A stretch of 62,320 nt of DNA from Alphaproteobacteria bacterium (GTDB taxonomy: Bacteria > Pseudomonadota > Alphaproteobacteria > SHVZ01). Below the pieces are notes generated by a model that made no database searches, had not been told where the DNA came from, and saw only the letters and a list, made by a program, of their open reading frames with translations. This document shows, in pieces, positions 32,267 to 41,050 of the stretch. The stretch's first letter is position 1; each line of letters opens with the position of its first letter. The stretch spans positions 1 to 62,320 of the forward strand of contig SHVZ01000010.1 of NCBI GenBank assembly GCA_009694025.1, written 5' to 3'. A program made the position numbers and the translations under genes.

Positions 32267-33442
32267 TCACATCGCCGGACCGTAGCGGGCCACCACCTCG
32301 TCGCCCTCGCCCAGCACCTCGCCCCAGGTCGCCGCCCCGTTCGCGACCTCGAGCATCCGCTGCCAGAGGCGATCGGCGGCCGCTTCCGGCGGCTCCTCGC
32401 CGAGGAACACCCGGCTCGCATCGAGATCGAGCTGCTCGCCGACCTTGGTGCAGGTGACGGGGTTGGCGCTGACCTTGAGGGTCGGCGCGAGCGCGCTGAC
32501 GAAGCTGTTGCCGACGCCGGTGGTGAACAGCATGAGCTGGGCCCCGGCGACGGTGAATCCCGTCAACGACTCCGACGCATAGGCCGGCGCGTCCATCACC
32601 CAGCAGCCGGGAGCGCCCGCCGCCTCGCCATAGGCGAGCACGCCCTGGATCGGCCGGCTGCCGCTCTTGGCGACATTGCCGAGGGCCTTCTCCTCGATGC
32701 TGGAGAGGCCGGCGGCGATGTTGGTCGGCCCGGGGTTGTTGCCGGTGAGATCGAGGCCGTGGCTGATCGCGGTCTCCTCCCGGCGGCGAACGGCGGCGCG
32801 GATCGCGGCGGCGACGGCCGGAGTCGCGGCGCGGCGTTCCAGAAGATGCTCGGCCCCCAGCCATTCGACCGTCTCGCCGATGATGGCGCGGCCGCCGGCG
32901 TCGACCAAGCGGTCGGCGACGCGGCCGAGCAGCGGGTTGGAGACGAGGCCGGAGCTCGGATCGGAGCGCCCGCATTCGAGACCGAGGCAGAGCGCCGAGA
33001 GCGGTGCCGGCGTCCGCCGGTCCGACGAGATCGCCATCGCCAGCCGCGCGGCGGCGCGGAGGCCGCGCTCGGTCAAGGTGACCGCGTCGTGGTCGCAATC
33101 GTCCATGGTAAGCGCCGCGAAGGGCCGGCCGGAGCGGGCGACCTCGGCAGCGACCTCGGCGGCGAGCACCGGATTGTCGCCGATCAAGAGGACGGCGCCG
33201 ACATTCGGATGAACCGGCATACGGAAGATCGAGCGGCGCCAGGTCGCACGGTCGTCGCCCAAGAGGCTGCCGGCGTTATAAGGAAATCCGACCATGAGGG
33301 CGCCACGGATCGAGGAGGCGATCCGGCGCGCGGTCGGGATGGTGAGGCCGCCGATCGACAGCACCAGCAGGTGGTTGCGGACGCCGATGCTGCCGTCGGC
33401 ACGGTGAAATCCCTGGAAGCTCCGCTCGTTTCTCTGCGTCAT
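32267..33442 (-). CDS. UxaA family dehydratase, large subunit
   Basis: A 391-aa homolog of the C-terminal part of altronate/galactarate/sulfolactate dehydratases, iron-dependent enzymes that remove water from sugar acids. Conserved parts: GFHRADGSIGVRNHLLVLS, GLECGRSDPSSGLVSNPLLG, ETVEWLGAEHLLERRA, DLTGNNPGPTNIAAGLSSIEEKALGN and FTTGVGNSF. The ATG overlaps the stop of the enolase-superfamily gene (ATGA at 33439-33442). The product, a 2-keto-3-deoxy acid, would be a natural substrate for the HpcH/HpaI aldolase at 23199; this link is inferred. Confidence 0.9.
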   Translation of the reverse strand: MTQRNERSFQGFHRADGSIGVRNHLLVLSIGGLTIPTARRIASSIRGALMVGFPYNAGSLLGDDRATWRRSIFRMPVHPNVGAVLLIGDNPVLAAEVAAEVARSGRPFAALTMDDCDHDAVTLTERGLRAAARLAMAISSDRRTPAPLSALCLGLECGRSDPSSGLVSNPLLGRVADRLVDAGGRAIIGETVEWLGAEHLLERRAATPAVAAAIRAAVRRREETAISHGLDLTGNNPGPTNIAAGLSSIEEKALGNVAKSGSRPIQGVLAYGEAAGAPGCWVMDAPAYASESLTGFTVAGAQLMLFTTGVGNSFVSALAPTLKVSANPVTCTKVGEQLDLDASRVFLGEEPPEAAADRLWQRMLEVANGAATWGEVLGEGDEVVARYGPAM

Positions 33443-34557
33443 GGGCGGACCTCGAGCTCGGTCGAGAGGGCGGCATCGAGGGCGACGCCGAGGCCGGGGC
33501 CGGCGGGAAGCTCGCTAGCGTCGCCGGCATGGCCGGGAAGGCGGCCGGCGACCAGCCGGTCGAACAGCGGCGACTCGTCGTACTGGTGCTCCAGAAGATC
33601 GAAGCCGTCGAGCACGGCGGCGGCGTGCAGGCTGGCGCCGTGGCAGACCGGCCCGGTCGGGTTGTGCGGCGCGCAGAGAACGCCATAGCCGGCGCACAGG
33701 CTCCCGGCCTGGAGCATCCCGCCATAGCCGCCGATGTACTTGATGTCCGGCATGACCACGTCGTAGCAGCCGCCTTCCAGGAACCGCACCAGGGACGCGG
33801 GCGCGGTCGACATCTCGAGGCCGGCGAGCTGCATGCCGCGGTCGTTGGCGCGGACCCGGAGCCGGCCGAGCGCCGGAATGGTCTCGTCGGTCTCCGGCAA
33901 CGGGCACTCGAACCAGTCGACGCGATACTCGGCCAGCCGATCGATGACGCGCTCGGCCGCGCCTTCGGTGAAGCGCCAGTGGCAGTCGACCATCACCCGC
34001 GCCTTGGGCCCGGCCGCCTCCCTTACCGCGGCGACCCGGGCGATGCCGGCCTCGATCAGCGTCCGCCCGGCCTCGCCATCGGCCAGCGCCGGCGTCAGGT
34101 CGTCGAAAGGCGCCACCTTGAACCGGGTGAAGCCGACGGCCAGGGCGTCGCGCGCGCTCTCGGCGAAACCCGAGGGCCGCCGGTCGACGGTCCGCCGGTT
34201 GATGTTGGCGTAGAGCGGGACGCGGGCCCGTCGGGCCTTGCCCAGGAGCCGCCACACCGGCCTCCCCTCGCGCTGGCCCTTCAAGTCCCAGAGGGCCTGG
34301 TCGATCGCGCTGGCGACCGCCGCCTCCGGCGCCTCGCGCTCGGGAATCGGCTCGTCCAGCGCGGCCGGCGCGGCAGGCGCGCCAACCAACCCTGGCCTGA
34401 GCCGGGCGGTGACGATGGCGACCTCGGCTTCGCGGGCGTTCAGGGTCGCCTCGCCGATCCCCGTCCGTCCGTCGTCGTCCGTGACCTTGAGGAAGGCCCA
34501 GATCGTCTTCGGGCTGATTCGCAGCGGCAGCACCTCGATGGTGGCGATCCGGCTCAT
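33439..34557 (-). CDS. Mandelate racemase/muconate-lactonizing (enolase superfamily) enzyme
   Basis: A 372-aa enolase-superfamily enzyme acting on a carboxylic acid through a metal-stabilised enolate. Landmarks: a capping domain with ASAIDQALWDLKGQREGRPVWRLLG, metal ligands Asp in VMVDCHWRF and Glu in FECPLPE, a third acidic site around GLEMST, and the late PDIKYIGG and APHNPTGP (base). The frame is open to 34899, but ATG34557 (MSRIATIEVLPLR) fits the family. It heads the operon with the two UxaA-type genes, so it is likely a sugar-acid dehydratase or epimerase. Confidence 0.92.
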   Translation of the reverse strand: MSRIATIEVLPLRISPKTIWAFLKVTDDDGRTGIGEATLNAREAEVAIVTARLRPGLVGAPAAPAALDEPIPEREAPEAAVASAIDQALWDLKGQREGRPVWRLLGKARRARVPLYANINRRTVDRRPSGFAESARDALAVGFTRFKVAPFDDLTPALADGEAGRTLIEAGIARVAAVREAAGPKARVMVDCHWRFTEGAAERVIDRLAEYRVDWFECPLPETDETIPALGRLRVRANDRGMQLAGLEMSTAPASLVRFLEGGCYDVVMPDIKYIGGYGGMLQAGSLCAGYGVLCAPHNPTGPVCHGASLHAAAVLDGFDLLEHQYDESPLFDRLVAGRLPGHAGDASELPAGPGLGVALDAALSTELEVRP

Positions 34558-34732
34558 CCGTACGTGGCCCCAGGTTCCATCGGGAGGGCCGCCGAGGGCC
34601 CGGAGAATCGACCTTAGCGCCGGCCGCCGGCCCTGTCCGGGCTCGTCGCCCCGAACGAAATCCTCACCCAGCCGGCGGGACCGGATATAACGCCTGCGGC
34701 GTCGGTTGGAGAGGTCCGGAAGAAAGGCGTAC

Positions 34733-36646
34733 ATGCCCGGCACTGTCGGCATCAGCATGGCGGAGCTTCCGGAGACGGCGCGATCGACCCTGAAGTCGGT
34801 CTTCGGCTTCGATTCCTTCCGCCCGGGCCAGCAGGAGATCATCTCAGCCATCCTCGGCGGCGAGAACGTGTTGGCGGTGATGCCGACCGGCTCCGGCAAG
34901 TCGCTCTGCTACCAGCTTCCGGCGATCCTCCGCCCCGGTCTGACCGTGGTGGTCTCGCCGCTCATCGCCTTGATGCGCGACCAGGTGCGCCAGCTCCAGG
35001 CGCTCGGCGTCGAGGCCGCAGCCCTCAACTCCTCGATCGAGCCCGAGGAGAGCCGGCGGGTCCGCCAGTCGCTCCGCGACGGTGTGCTCAAGCTGTTGTA
35101 CGTCGCGCCGGAGCGGCTGACCCGGGCCGAGACCATCGACATGCTGGCCCAGGCGGGGGTCGGCCTCTTGGCCATCGACGAGGCCCATTGCGTCTCCCAA
35201 TGGGGTCACGACTTCCGCCCGGAATACCTTAGGCTCGGCGAGATCCGCGAGCAGATCCGCTGCCTGCAGTCGATGGCGCTGACCGCGACCGCCGACGGGC
35301 CGACCCGCGCCGACATCGTCGAGAAGCTGTTCCGCCTGCCGCCCCGCACCTTCGTCCGCTCCTTCGACCGGCCGAACCTGCACCTGGCGATGCAGCCGAA
35401 GGACAATGCGCGGCGCCAGATCGCCGCCTTCCTCGAAGCCCATCGCGGCGAGAGCGGCATCATCTACTGCGCGTCGCGCAAGAAGACCGAGGAGCTGGCG
35501 ACCCATCTCGGCCTCGCGGGATACCGGACGCTCCCCTACCACGCCGGCATGCCGCAGCCGACGCGCGATGCCAACCAGGACGTCTTCATGCAGGAGGACG
35601 GCGTGGTCATGGTCGCCACCGTCGCCTTCGGCATGGGCATCGACAAGCCGGACGTCCGCTTCGTCGCCCATGCCGACCTGCCGCAGAACGTCGAGGCCTA
35701 CTACCAGGAGATCGGGCGCGCCGGCCGCGACGGCCTTCCCGCCGACACCATGACGCTCTACGGCCTCGACGACATGCGGCTCAGGCGCCTGCAGATCGAG
35801 GAGGGAGAGACCAGCGACGATCGCAAGCGTATCGAGCGCCAGCGCTTCAACGCGCTGGTGGCGCTCTGCGAGTCGCCGCGCTGCCGCCGCCAGACGCTGC
35901 TCGCCTATTTCGGCGAGGTGTCGGCGTCCTGCGGGCGCTGCGATCTCTGCGAAGGCGGCATCGAGGTGTTCGACGGCACCGTCGAGGCGCAGAAGGCGAT
36001 GTCGGCGATCTTGAGGACCGGCGAGCGGTTCGGCACCGAACACCTGGTCAACATCCTCACCGGCAACGCGACCGAGGCGATCCGCCGCTGGGGCCACGAC
36101 ACCCTCAAGACCTTCGGCGTCGGCCGCGACCGCGACGTCAACGGCTGGCGGTCGATCCTCCGCCAGATCTACGCCGCCGGGCTCATCTCTCTCGACATCG
36201 TCGAGCACGGCCGCTGGACCCTGACCGAGCTGGGCCGGCGGGTGCTCCGGGGCGAGGAGAAGGTCGACCTCAGGACCGACGTCGCCAACCGTGCCGCCGG
36301 GCGGAAGCCCTGGAAGCGCGCGGCGGAGGCGGTCGCCTCGGGGACGGCCGCCGGCGACGGGACCCTGCTCGCCCAGCTCAAGGCGCTCCGCCAGAGCCTC
36401 GCCAAGGCGCAGCGCCAGCCCGCCTATGTGATCTTCCCGGATCGGACGCTGATCGAGCTGGCATCCGTCCGGCCGGCGACGCGGGAGCAGCTCCTGGAGA
36501 TCCACGGCATCGGCGAGGCCAAGCTCAAGCGCTACGGCACTGCTTTCCTCGACGTCGTGCTCCGCCATCGCCTGGCGAAAGCGGTTGACGGCGGCGGGCC
36601 GGCGGGCTCCGCTTCCGGGGAACCGAGCGAGGTTCAAAGGGGATGA
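34733..36646 (+). CDS. recQ: ATP-dependent DNA helicase RecQ
   Basis: A 637-aa 3'-5' DNA helicase for recombination and fork repair. It carries Walker A MPTGSGKSLCYQ, the DEAH box AIDEAHCVSQWGHDFRPEY, the helicase C-terminal motif EIGRAGRDG, the RQC zinc cysteines (CRRQTLLAYFGEVSASCGRCDLC), a winged-helix part, and a C-terminal HRDC domain (VRPATREQLLEIHGIGEAKL). ATG34733 has a GGAAG upstream; the TTG at 34706 and the ATG at 34757 are alternatives. It is divergent from the enolase gene (175 bp). Confidence 0.96.
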   Translation: MPGTVGISMAELPETARSTLKSVFGFDSFRPGQQEIISAILGGENVLAVMPTGSGKSLCYQLPAILRPGLTVVVSPLIALMRDQVRQLQALGVEAAALNSSIEPEESRRVRQSLRDGVLKLLYVAPERLTRAETIDMLAQAGVGLLAIDEAHCVSQWGHDFRPEYLRLGEIREQIRCLQSMALTATADGPTRADIVEKLFRLPPRTFVRSFDRPNLHLAMQPKDNARRQIAAFLEAHRGESGIIYCASRKKTEELATHLGLAGYRTLPYHAGMPQPTRDANQDVFMQEDGVVMVATVAFGMGIDKPDVRFVAHADLPQNVEAYYQEIGRAGRDGLPADTMTLYGLDDMRLRRLQIEEGETSDDRKRIERQRFNALVALCESPRCRRQTLLAYFGEVSASCGRCDLCEGGIEVFDGTVEAQKAMSAILRTGERFGTEHLVNILTGNATEAIRRWGHDTLKTFGVGRDRDVNGWRSILRQIYAAGLISLDIVEHGRWTLTELGRRVLRGEEKVDLRTDVANRAAGRKPWKRAAEAVASGTAAGDGTLLAQLKALRQSLAKAQRQPAYVIFPDRTLIELASVRPATREQLLEIHGIGEAKLKRYGTAFLDVVLRHRLAKAVDGGGPAGSASGEPSEVQRG

Positions 36647-37386
36647 CGATGCGCAACGATGCTCTCCAGGAAGCGCGGGTCGATCTCGCCGCGATCTGCC
36701 GCTGGGCCTACCGGCTGGGGTTCCAGAGCGGCGTCGGCAACCATTTCAGCCTGATGGTGCCGGGCTCGGACGACCGGTTCCTGGTGACGCCCGAAGGCCT
36801 CTACTGGTCGGAGGTGACCGCGTCGAACCTGGTGATCTGCGATTTCGACGGCAAGGTGATCGAGGGCGAGCACGGAGTCGACACGACCGCCTTCTACCTG
36901 CATGCGCCGGTCCACAAGGCGAATCCGGCGGCCAAATGCGTTCTGCACACGCACATGCCGAACACGACGGCGCTCTGCATGATCAAGGGCGCGCGCCTCG
37001 AGCCGGCGCATCAGAGCGCATTGGGTTATGTCGGCCGCACCGCCTATGACGAGCACTATGCCGGCCTCGCGCTCACCTGGGAGGAGGGAGCCCGCGTCGC
37101 CGGTCTCCTCGGCAACGACAATCACACGATCCTGCTCCGCAACCACGGACCGCTGGTCGTCGGCCCCACCGCGGCGGAGGCCTTCGTCCGGCTCGAGTTC
37201 CTGGAAGAGACCTGCAAGTGGCAACTGATGGCGATGCACACGGGTCGCGAGCTGCAGCATGTCGAGCCCAAGGTCCATGCCGACGTCATGCGCCGGGTGG
37301 ACGAGGGCGGGGGCGCCTATGCGGCCGTCCAGATCGCCGCGATGAAGCGCGTGCTGGATAAGCAGGAGCCGGACTTCCGGCACTGA
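36643..37386 (+). CDS. Class II aldolase/adducin family protein
   Basis: A 247-aa protein of the zinc-dependent fuculose-aldolase/adducin fold. Zinc ligands appear in LHTHMPNT (two His) and NHGPLVV; GVGNHFSLMVPG is the substrate-phosphate or carboxylate loop. Many relatives in alphaproteobacteria have no assigned substrate. ATG36643 overlaps the recQ stop (ATGA); a second ATG at 36649 has better spacing from AAAGGGG and may be the true start. It may simply ride on the recQ transcript. Confidence 0.9.
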   Translation: MTMRNDALQEARVDLAAICRWAYRLGFQSGVGNHFSLMVPGSDDRFLVTPEGLYWSEVTASNLVICDFDGKVIEGEHGVDTTAFYLHAPVHKANPAAKCVLHTHMPNTTALCMIKGARLEPAHQSALGYVGRTAYDEHYAGLALTWEEGARVAGLLGNDNHTILLRNHGPLVVGPTAAEAFVRLEFLEETCKWQLMAMHTGRELQHVEPKVHADVMRRVDEGGGAYAAVQIAAMKRVLDKQEPDFRH

Positions 37387-37387
37387 C

Positions 37388-38755
37388 CTAGGAGCGCTGC
37401 GGCCCCCAGGAGGTCCAGCGGACGGCGAGCGCCGCGGCGACGCCGTAGGCGGCCATCGAGACTCCGACCAGCGCGAACAGCGTCCAGGGCTCGGCAGCCG
37501 ATGCCGCGAGCCACCAGCCGCCGCCGGCGATCAGCACCAGCCGGAGCGTGCCGGCGAGCACCGGTCCCAGCACCTTGCCTGCACCCTGGGAAGCGAAGTA
37601 GAGGCACATGCCGAGGCCGAAGAAGCCGTATCCCAAGCCGGACCAGACGAGATAGGAACGGGCCGAGGCCAGCACCTTGGGATCGCCGGTGAACAGCGTC
37701 GCCCAGAGATCGGGTGCCATGGCGACCAGTACGCCGACCGATCCCACGATCAGAATCGCGAGCAGCCCGCCGGTCCAGGCGACGCGGCGGGCGCGGGCGA
37801 CGTCGCCGGCGCCGATCGCCATGCCGACCAGCGGCACGCAGGCGACGCCGATGGCGAAGGTGATGGGGATCAGCAGGAACTCGAGGCGGGCGCCGATGCC
37901 GTAGCCGGCCAACGCCTCGGTGCCGAAGCCGGCGACGAGGCGGGTCAGGATCAGCACGGTCAGCACCGACTGCAGCGGCGAGAGGGCGGCGAGCCCGCCG
38001 ACCCTCAGGATGTCGCGGAAGAGAGCGCGGTCGAACGGTGTCCCGCGGAAGGCGAGCGTGACCCGGGCCCGGCCGGAGACGAGGAACCAGAGGAGATAGA
38101 GCGTGCCGGCGCCGAAGGCGATCACCTGGCCCAAGGCGACACCGGTCATGCCGAGGCGCGGAAAGGGTCCGAGCCCAAGGCCGAGGCTGCCGCCGGCGAC
38201 CATCTGGAGCGCGGCGACGGCGAGCAGCGCCGCCGAGGGCACCTTCATGTTGCCGCCGCCGCGGATGATCGAGGCGAAGGTGTTGGTGAGCCAGATCGCC
38301 CCCGCGCCGAGGAAGAGCACGTTCGAATAGGCCAGCGCTTCGGACAGCGCCTGACCCTGGCCGCCGAGGAGCGTGTAGATCTCGCGGCCGAACAGGAGAA
38401 AGAGCGCGGTGAAGGCGAGGCCGGCAAGCGCGCCGATCGCCGTCGCATGGAGCGCGAGCGCGCGGCTGATCGCCGAGGAGATGCCGCCGCCCATGGCGCC
38501 GGCCGACAGCATCTGCTGCAGCATCGCCATCGGGAAGACCAGCGCCATGCCCGCGAGCGCCGGCGTGCCGAGGAAGCCGACATAGGAGGTCTCGGCGATT
38601 GCCACCAGCGCGGTCGCCAGCATCGCCGCCATGTTCGGCAGCCCGAGGCGCACGAGCGTGGGGAGGATCGGCGCCGACAGCAGCGGGCTCGCCGGATGGA
38701 CGCCTGCATATACAGAATCTGCATATGCAGGTATCAACGCGAGCGGCCGGGTCAT
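37388..38755 (-). CDS. MATE family efflux transporter
   Basis: A 455-aa, 12-helix multidrug and toxin extrusion protein: LGLPNMAAMLATALVAIAETSYVGFLG at the start and the related half beginning VGGLAALSPLQSVLTVLILTRLVAGFG. It should use a proton or sodium gradient in the inner membrane. ATG38755 overlaps the marR stop (ATGA), arguing for an operon. A near-consensus promoter lies inside codons 7-16, however, and a GTG at 38653 just before the conserved RLGLPNMAAML could be a second start. Confidence 0.92.
   Translation of the reverse strand: MTRPLALIPAYADSVYAGVHPASPLLSAPILPTLVRLGLPNMAAMLATALVAIAETSYVGFLGTPALAGMALVFPMAMLQQMLSAGAMGGGISSAISRALALHATAIGALAGLAFTALFLLFGREIYTLLGGQGQALSEALAYSNVLFLGAGAIWLTNTFASIIRGGGNMKVPSAALLAVAALQMVAGGSLGLGLGPFPRLGMTGVALGQVIAFGAGTLYLLWFLVSGRARVTLAFRGTPFDRALFRDILRVGGLAALSPLQSVLTVLILTRLVAGFGTEALAGYGIGARLEFLLIPITFAIGVACVPLVGMAIGAGDVARARRVAWTGGLLAILIVGSVGVLVAMAPDLWATLFTGDPKVLASARSYLVWSGLGYGFFGLGMCLYFASQGAGKVLGPVLAGTLRLVLIAGGGWWLAASAAEPWTLFALVGVSMAAYGVAAALAVRWTSWGPQRS
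38704..38737 (-). promoter_or_regulatory. Promoter and double operator-like palindromes inside the MATE gene start
   Basis: On the leftward strand TTGATA (38732-38737) and TGTATA (38709-38714) are separated by exactly 17 bp, close to the sigma-70 consensus. Two 12-bp palindromes overlap this: CTGCATATGCAG (38719-38730, perfect) in the spacer and CTGCATATACAG (38704-38715) over the -10. Their centres are 15 bp apart. A third copy lies in the marR promoter, so the MarR protein encoded at 38752-39195 is the likely binder. Confidence 0.6.
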
Positions 38756-39195
38756 GCGGTCAGCCGCTCCAGTAGGCGGTCAAGCGCAGTGTTGAGGGTC
38801 CTCGTTTCGGTACCGCCGAAGGCGGCCCAGACGTGGCGCTGGGCTTCGGCCCAGGCCGGGCGTGCCTTGGCCAGCATGGCAAGGCCTGCCGCCGTCAGTT
38901 GGAGGCGCCGGGCCCGCCGGTCGCGGCCGTCCAACGCCATCACCAGGAGGTCGCGGCGTTCGAGCGGACGTAGGTTCCGGGTCAGAGTGGTCGGGTCCAT
39001 AATCAATGTCTCGGCGAGTTCCCTGATACTGGTACCATCGAGCGTTTTGAGATGGGCGAGGAGGCTGTACTGGGTGATGGTGAGCCCAAACGGCTCCAGA
39101 TGCCGGTCGTAGACCAGCGAGACGCGCCTGGCCGCCTTCCGCAGGCGAATACAGGTGCAGACGGACAAGCCGAAAGCCTCGACCTTGGGGGTCAT
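38752..39195 (-). CDS. MarR family transcriptional regulator
   Basis: A 147-aa winged-helix regulator: CTCIRLRKAARRVSLVYDRHLEPFGLTITQYSLLAHL, then recognition region SIRELAETLIMDPTTLTRNLRPLERRDLL and wing ALDGRDRRARRLQLTAAG. It probably represses itself and the coupled MATE pump until a ligand binds. The open frame extends to 39315, but ATG39195 matches the family; no upstream ribosome-binding site is evident and the predicted -10 is very close, so the message might be leaderless. Confidence 0.9.
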   Translation of the reverse strand: MTPKVEAFGLSVCTCIRLRKAARRVSLVYDRHLEPFGLTITQYSLLAHLKTLDGTSIRELAETLIMDPTTLTRNLRPLERRDLLVMALDGRDRRARRLQLTAAGLAMLAKARPAWAEAQRHVWAAFGGTETRTLNTALDRLLERLTA

Positions 39196-39202
39196 CCATG
39201 CA

Positions 39203-39230
39203 TAGTTACCTGTATATGCAGATAGATCAA
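39203..39230 (-). promoter_or_regulatory. marR promoter with operator-like palindrome
   Basis: The leftward -35-like TTGATC (39225-39230) and a weak -10 (TAACTA, 39203-39208) enclose CTGCATATACAG (39210-39221 on this strand), the same 12-mer as the site at 38704-38715. Its placement between the two promoter elements is the classic position for repression. Confidence 0.55.
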
Positions 39231-39405
39231 GGGGGCGGATGAGCGAATCCATTCCGGTCGGTCGCGATGCCCGTCCGTATTGGACCGCACGCTGAAATAT
39301 GCGCTGATGTCTCATCCAACCAAAGGATGTGCCGCTGGATTCAAGAGCATAGGCTTCCGCGAGCGTCGACCGTCCGAACGTCGGACCGCGTCAAAGGGGG
39401 AAACG

Positions 39406-40110
39406 ATGAAAGACCTGATTGCCGCCTTCGAGCAGCTGAGCTCCGGTAGCTTAGCCACCTTCTTGTTCCTCCTGGCGGCAGCCGGGACGATCTCGATGGC
39501 CGTGATCCAGATCGTGAAGGAGCTGATCCCGGTTCGGCGCAGCTATCAGCGCAATTGGCTGACGAAATGGCTCGCGGCCCGAGTCGGAGTCGTCGCCCCG
39601 CCCGGCGCGGCGCTGGCCGCCGTGCGCAGCGAGCTGATCGAGCTTGCGACGGGCGGCGACGACCGTGCCTTCTTCGAACTCCCGGCGGAGCAGGTGGTTG
39701 CCCAGATGAATGCGGCCGCGCAGATCGCCATGGACTACCCACGACGGCACACGGCCCTGCTCTCGGTCCTGTCTGCAGGCGTGTCCGCCGACGACCTCGC
39801 AACCTTCCTGGCCGGGCCGACAGGACCGGAAGCCCAGCCTCGCTACACGGACGCGCGAAATCGCATCGGACATCGCTTGCAACGGAATCTCGACGGTCTG
39901 TTGATCGCGCTCGGCAATGACTGGCGCTGGTGGATGCAGATCATCGCGATCGCGCTGACGCTGCTCATCGTCGAGATCGCCGTCGTCCTTTCCACCAACT
40001 GGTCGCTGGCCGCAATCCTGTGGGCAGTGCCCGTCGGCATCATCGGCGGCTATCTCGCGCCGATCACACGCGATCTCGTCGCGGCCCTGCAGAACCTGAG
40101 GCGCAAGTGA
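39406..40110 (+). CDS. Membrane protein of unknown function
   Basis: A 234-aa protein with one hydrophobic segment near the N-terminus (SLATFLFLLAAAGTISMAVIQIV), a soluble middle of ~130 residues rich in Ala and Arg, and two membrane segments near the end (WWMQIIAIALTLLIVEIAVVL and LAAILWAVPVGIIGGYLAPI). ATG39406 follows AAAGGGGGAAACG, a strong ribosome-binding site; the longer frame from 39280 is less likely. I do not recognise the family. The next gene starts 66 bp after its stop in the same frame, so the two form a probable operon. Confidence 0.75.
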   Translation: MKDLIAAFEQLSSGSLATFLFLLAAAGTISMAVIQIVKELIPVRRSYQRNWLTKWLAARVGVVAPPGAALAAVRSELIELATGGDDRAFFELPAEQVVAQMNAAAQIAMDYPRRHTALLSVLSAGVSADDLATFLAGPTGPEAQPRYTDARNRIGHRLQRNLDGLLIALGNDWRWWMQIIAIALTLLIVEIAVVLSTNWSLAAILWAVPVGIIGGYLAPITRDLVAALQNLRRK

Positions 40111-40176
40111 AGCTGGCGGAGGCCCCCGATCCGGCCACGCCTGCTGGGGTACCCGCTGTCTGTCCGCAGCAAGGGT

Positions 40177-41034
40177 ATGAGCCGCGGCGGCCCGGTGGCG
40201 GATGACGTCGACGATCCACGCGGCTTGAAGCAGAGCGGCGCGCGCAACGTCCTCCTGCTCGTCCACGGGTTCAACAACAACAGGCAAGCCGCCGACAGCG
40301 CATTCGATGCGTTGATCCACAACCTGTCGGGCGCGATGGGCCCGGGCAACCGGGAACTCGACGCGCTGGCCCGCTTTCAATGGCCGGGCGACGCCGCCGT
40401 CGGACCTTGGCCGGCCATGGACTTCCTGGGTTATCCGGTCGACATCGAGCGTGCACGCGAGGCCGCAGCAAGGCTTGCAGCCTTCCTTCTCGACATGCTT
40501 GCCACGCGCGGCGGCCAGGCCCCTGCACGGCTGGTCATCGTCGGCCATTCCCTGGGATGCCGGTTGATCCTGGAGGCATTCGACAGTCTCTCGGGGTTGG
40601 GCGAGCCGATCCGCATCGACCTCTTGTGCATGTTCGCGGCGGCTGTCCCCGTCGCCCTGACCGAGGCCGGGCGTCGGCTGGCGACGCCTCCGGTCGCCTC
40701 CCACCGACTCCTGAAATGCTATTCGGAGCGGGACTGGGTTCTGCGGCTCACGTTTCCTGCCGGGCAAACTCTGGCGCGCGTCATGGGCATCGAGCCTGAG
40801 GCCTATCTGGAGCCCGTCGGCCTTCACGGAAATCCGACGGGCTTCGGCACACCCAGGCGCACGCAGAACGGACACGGCGACTATTGGGCAGACACGGAGC
40901 TGGCGGGCGTGCTCGCGGCCGAGATCGACCCCACGCTCCGCAGCCCCCCGCCGCCGGCGACGCTCGCCACGCACGCGCTGCACGAAGTGGCGCTGCCGAC
41001 CTATTCGGCACCGGAGCGATCGCTGCCCGCGTGA
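40177..41034 (+). CDS. Alpha/beta hydrolase of unknown function
   Basis: A 285-aa serine hydrolase fold: VLLLVHGFNNNRQAAD holds the oxyanion region, LVIVGHSLGCRLILEAF the nucleophile elbow (Ser in GHSLG), and RTQNGHGDYW offers a likely catalytic His. It resembles the DUF900-type esterases in outline. No signal peptide. ATG40177 is the only usual start after the in-frame stop of the preceding membrane-protein gene; its ribosome-binding site AAGGG is unusually close. It may act on a lipid, peptide or ester made or held by the membrane partner; that is conjecture. Converges with the ABC operon (16-bp gap). Confidence 0.8.
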   Translation: MSRGGPVADDVDDPRGLKQSGARNVLLLVHGFNNNRQAADSAFDALIHNLSGAMGPGNRELDALARFQWPGDAAVGPWPAMDFLGYPVDIERAREAAARLAAFLLDMLATRGGQAPARLVIVGHSLGCRLILEAFDSLSGLGEPIRIDLLCMFAAAVPVALTEAGRRLATPPVASHRLLKCYSERDWVLRLTFPAGQTLARVMGIEPEAYLEPVGLHGNPTGFGTPRRTQNGHGDYWADTELAGVLAAEIDPTLRSPPPPATLATHALHEVALPTYSAPERSLPA

Positions 41035-41050
41035 CGCGTGCCGGCCCCGA

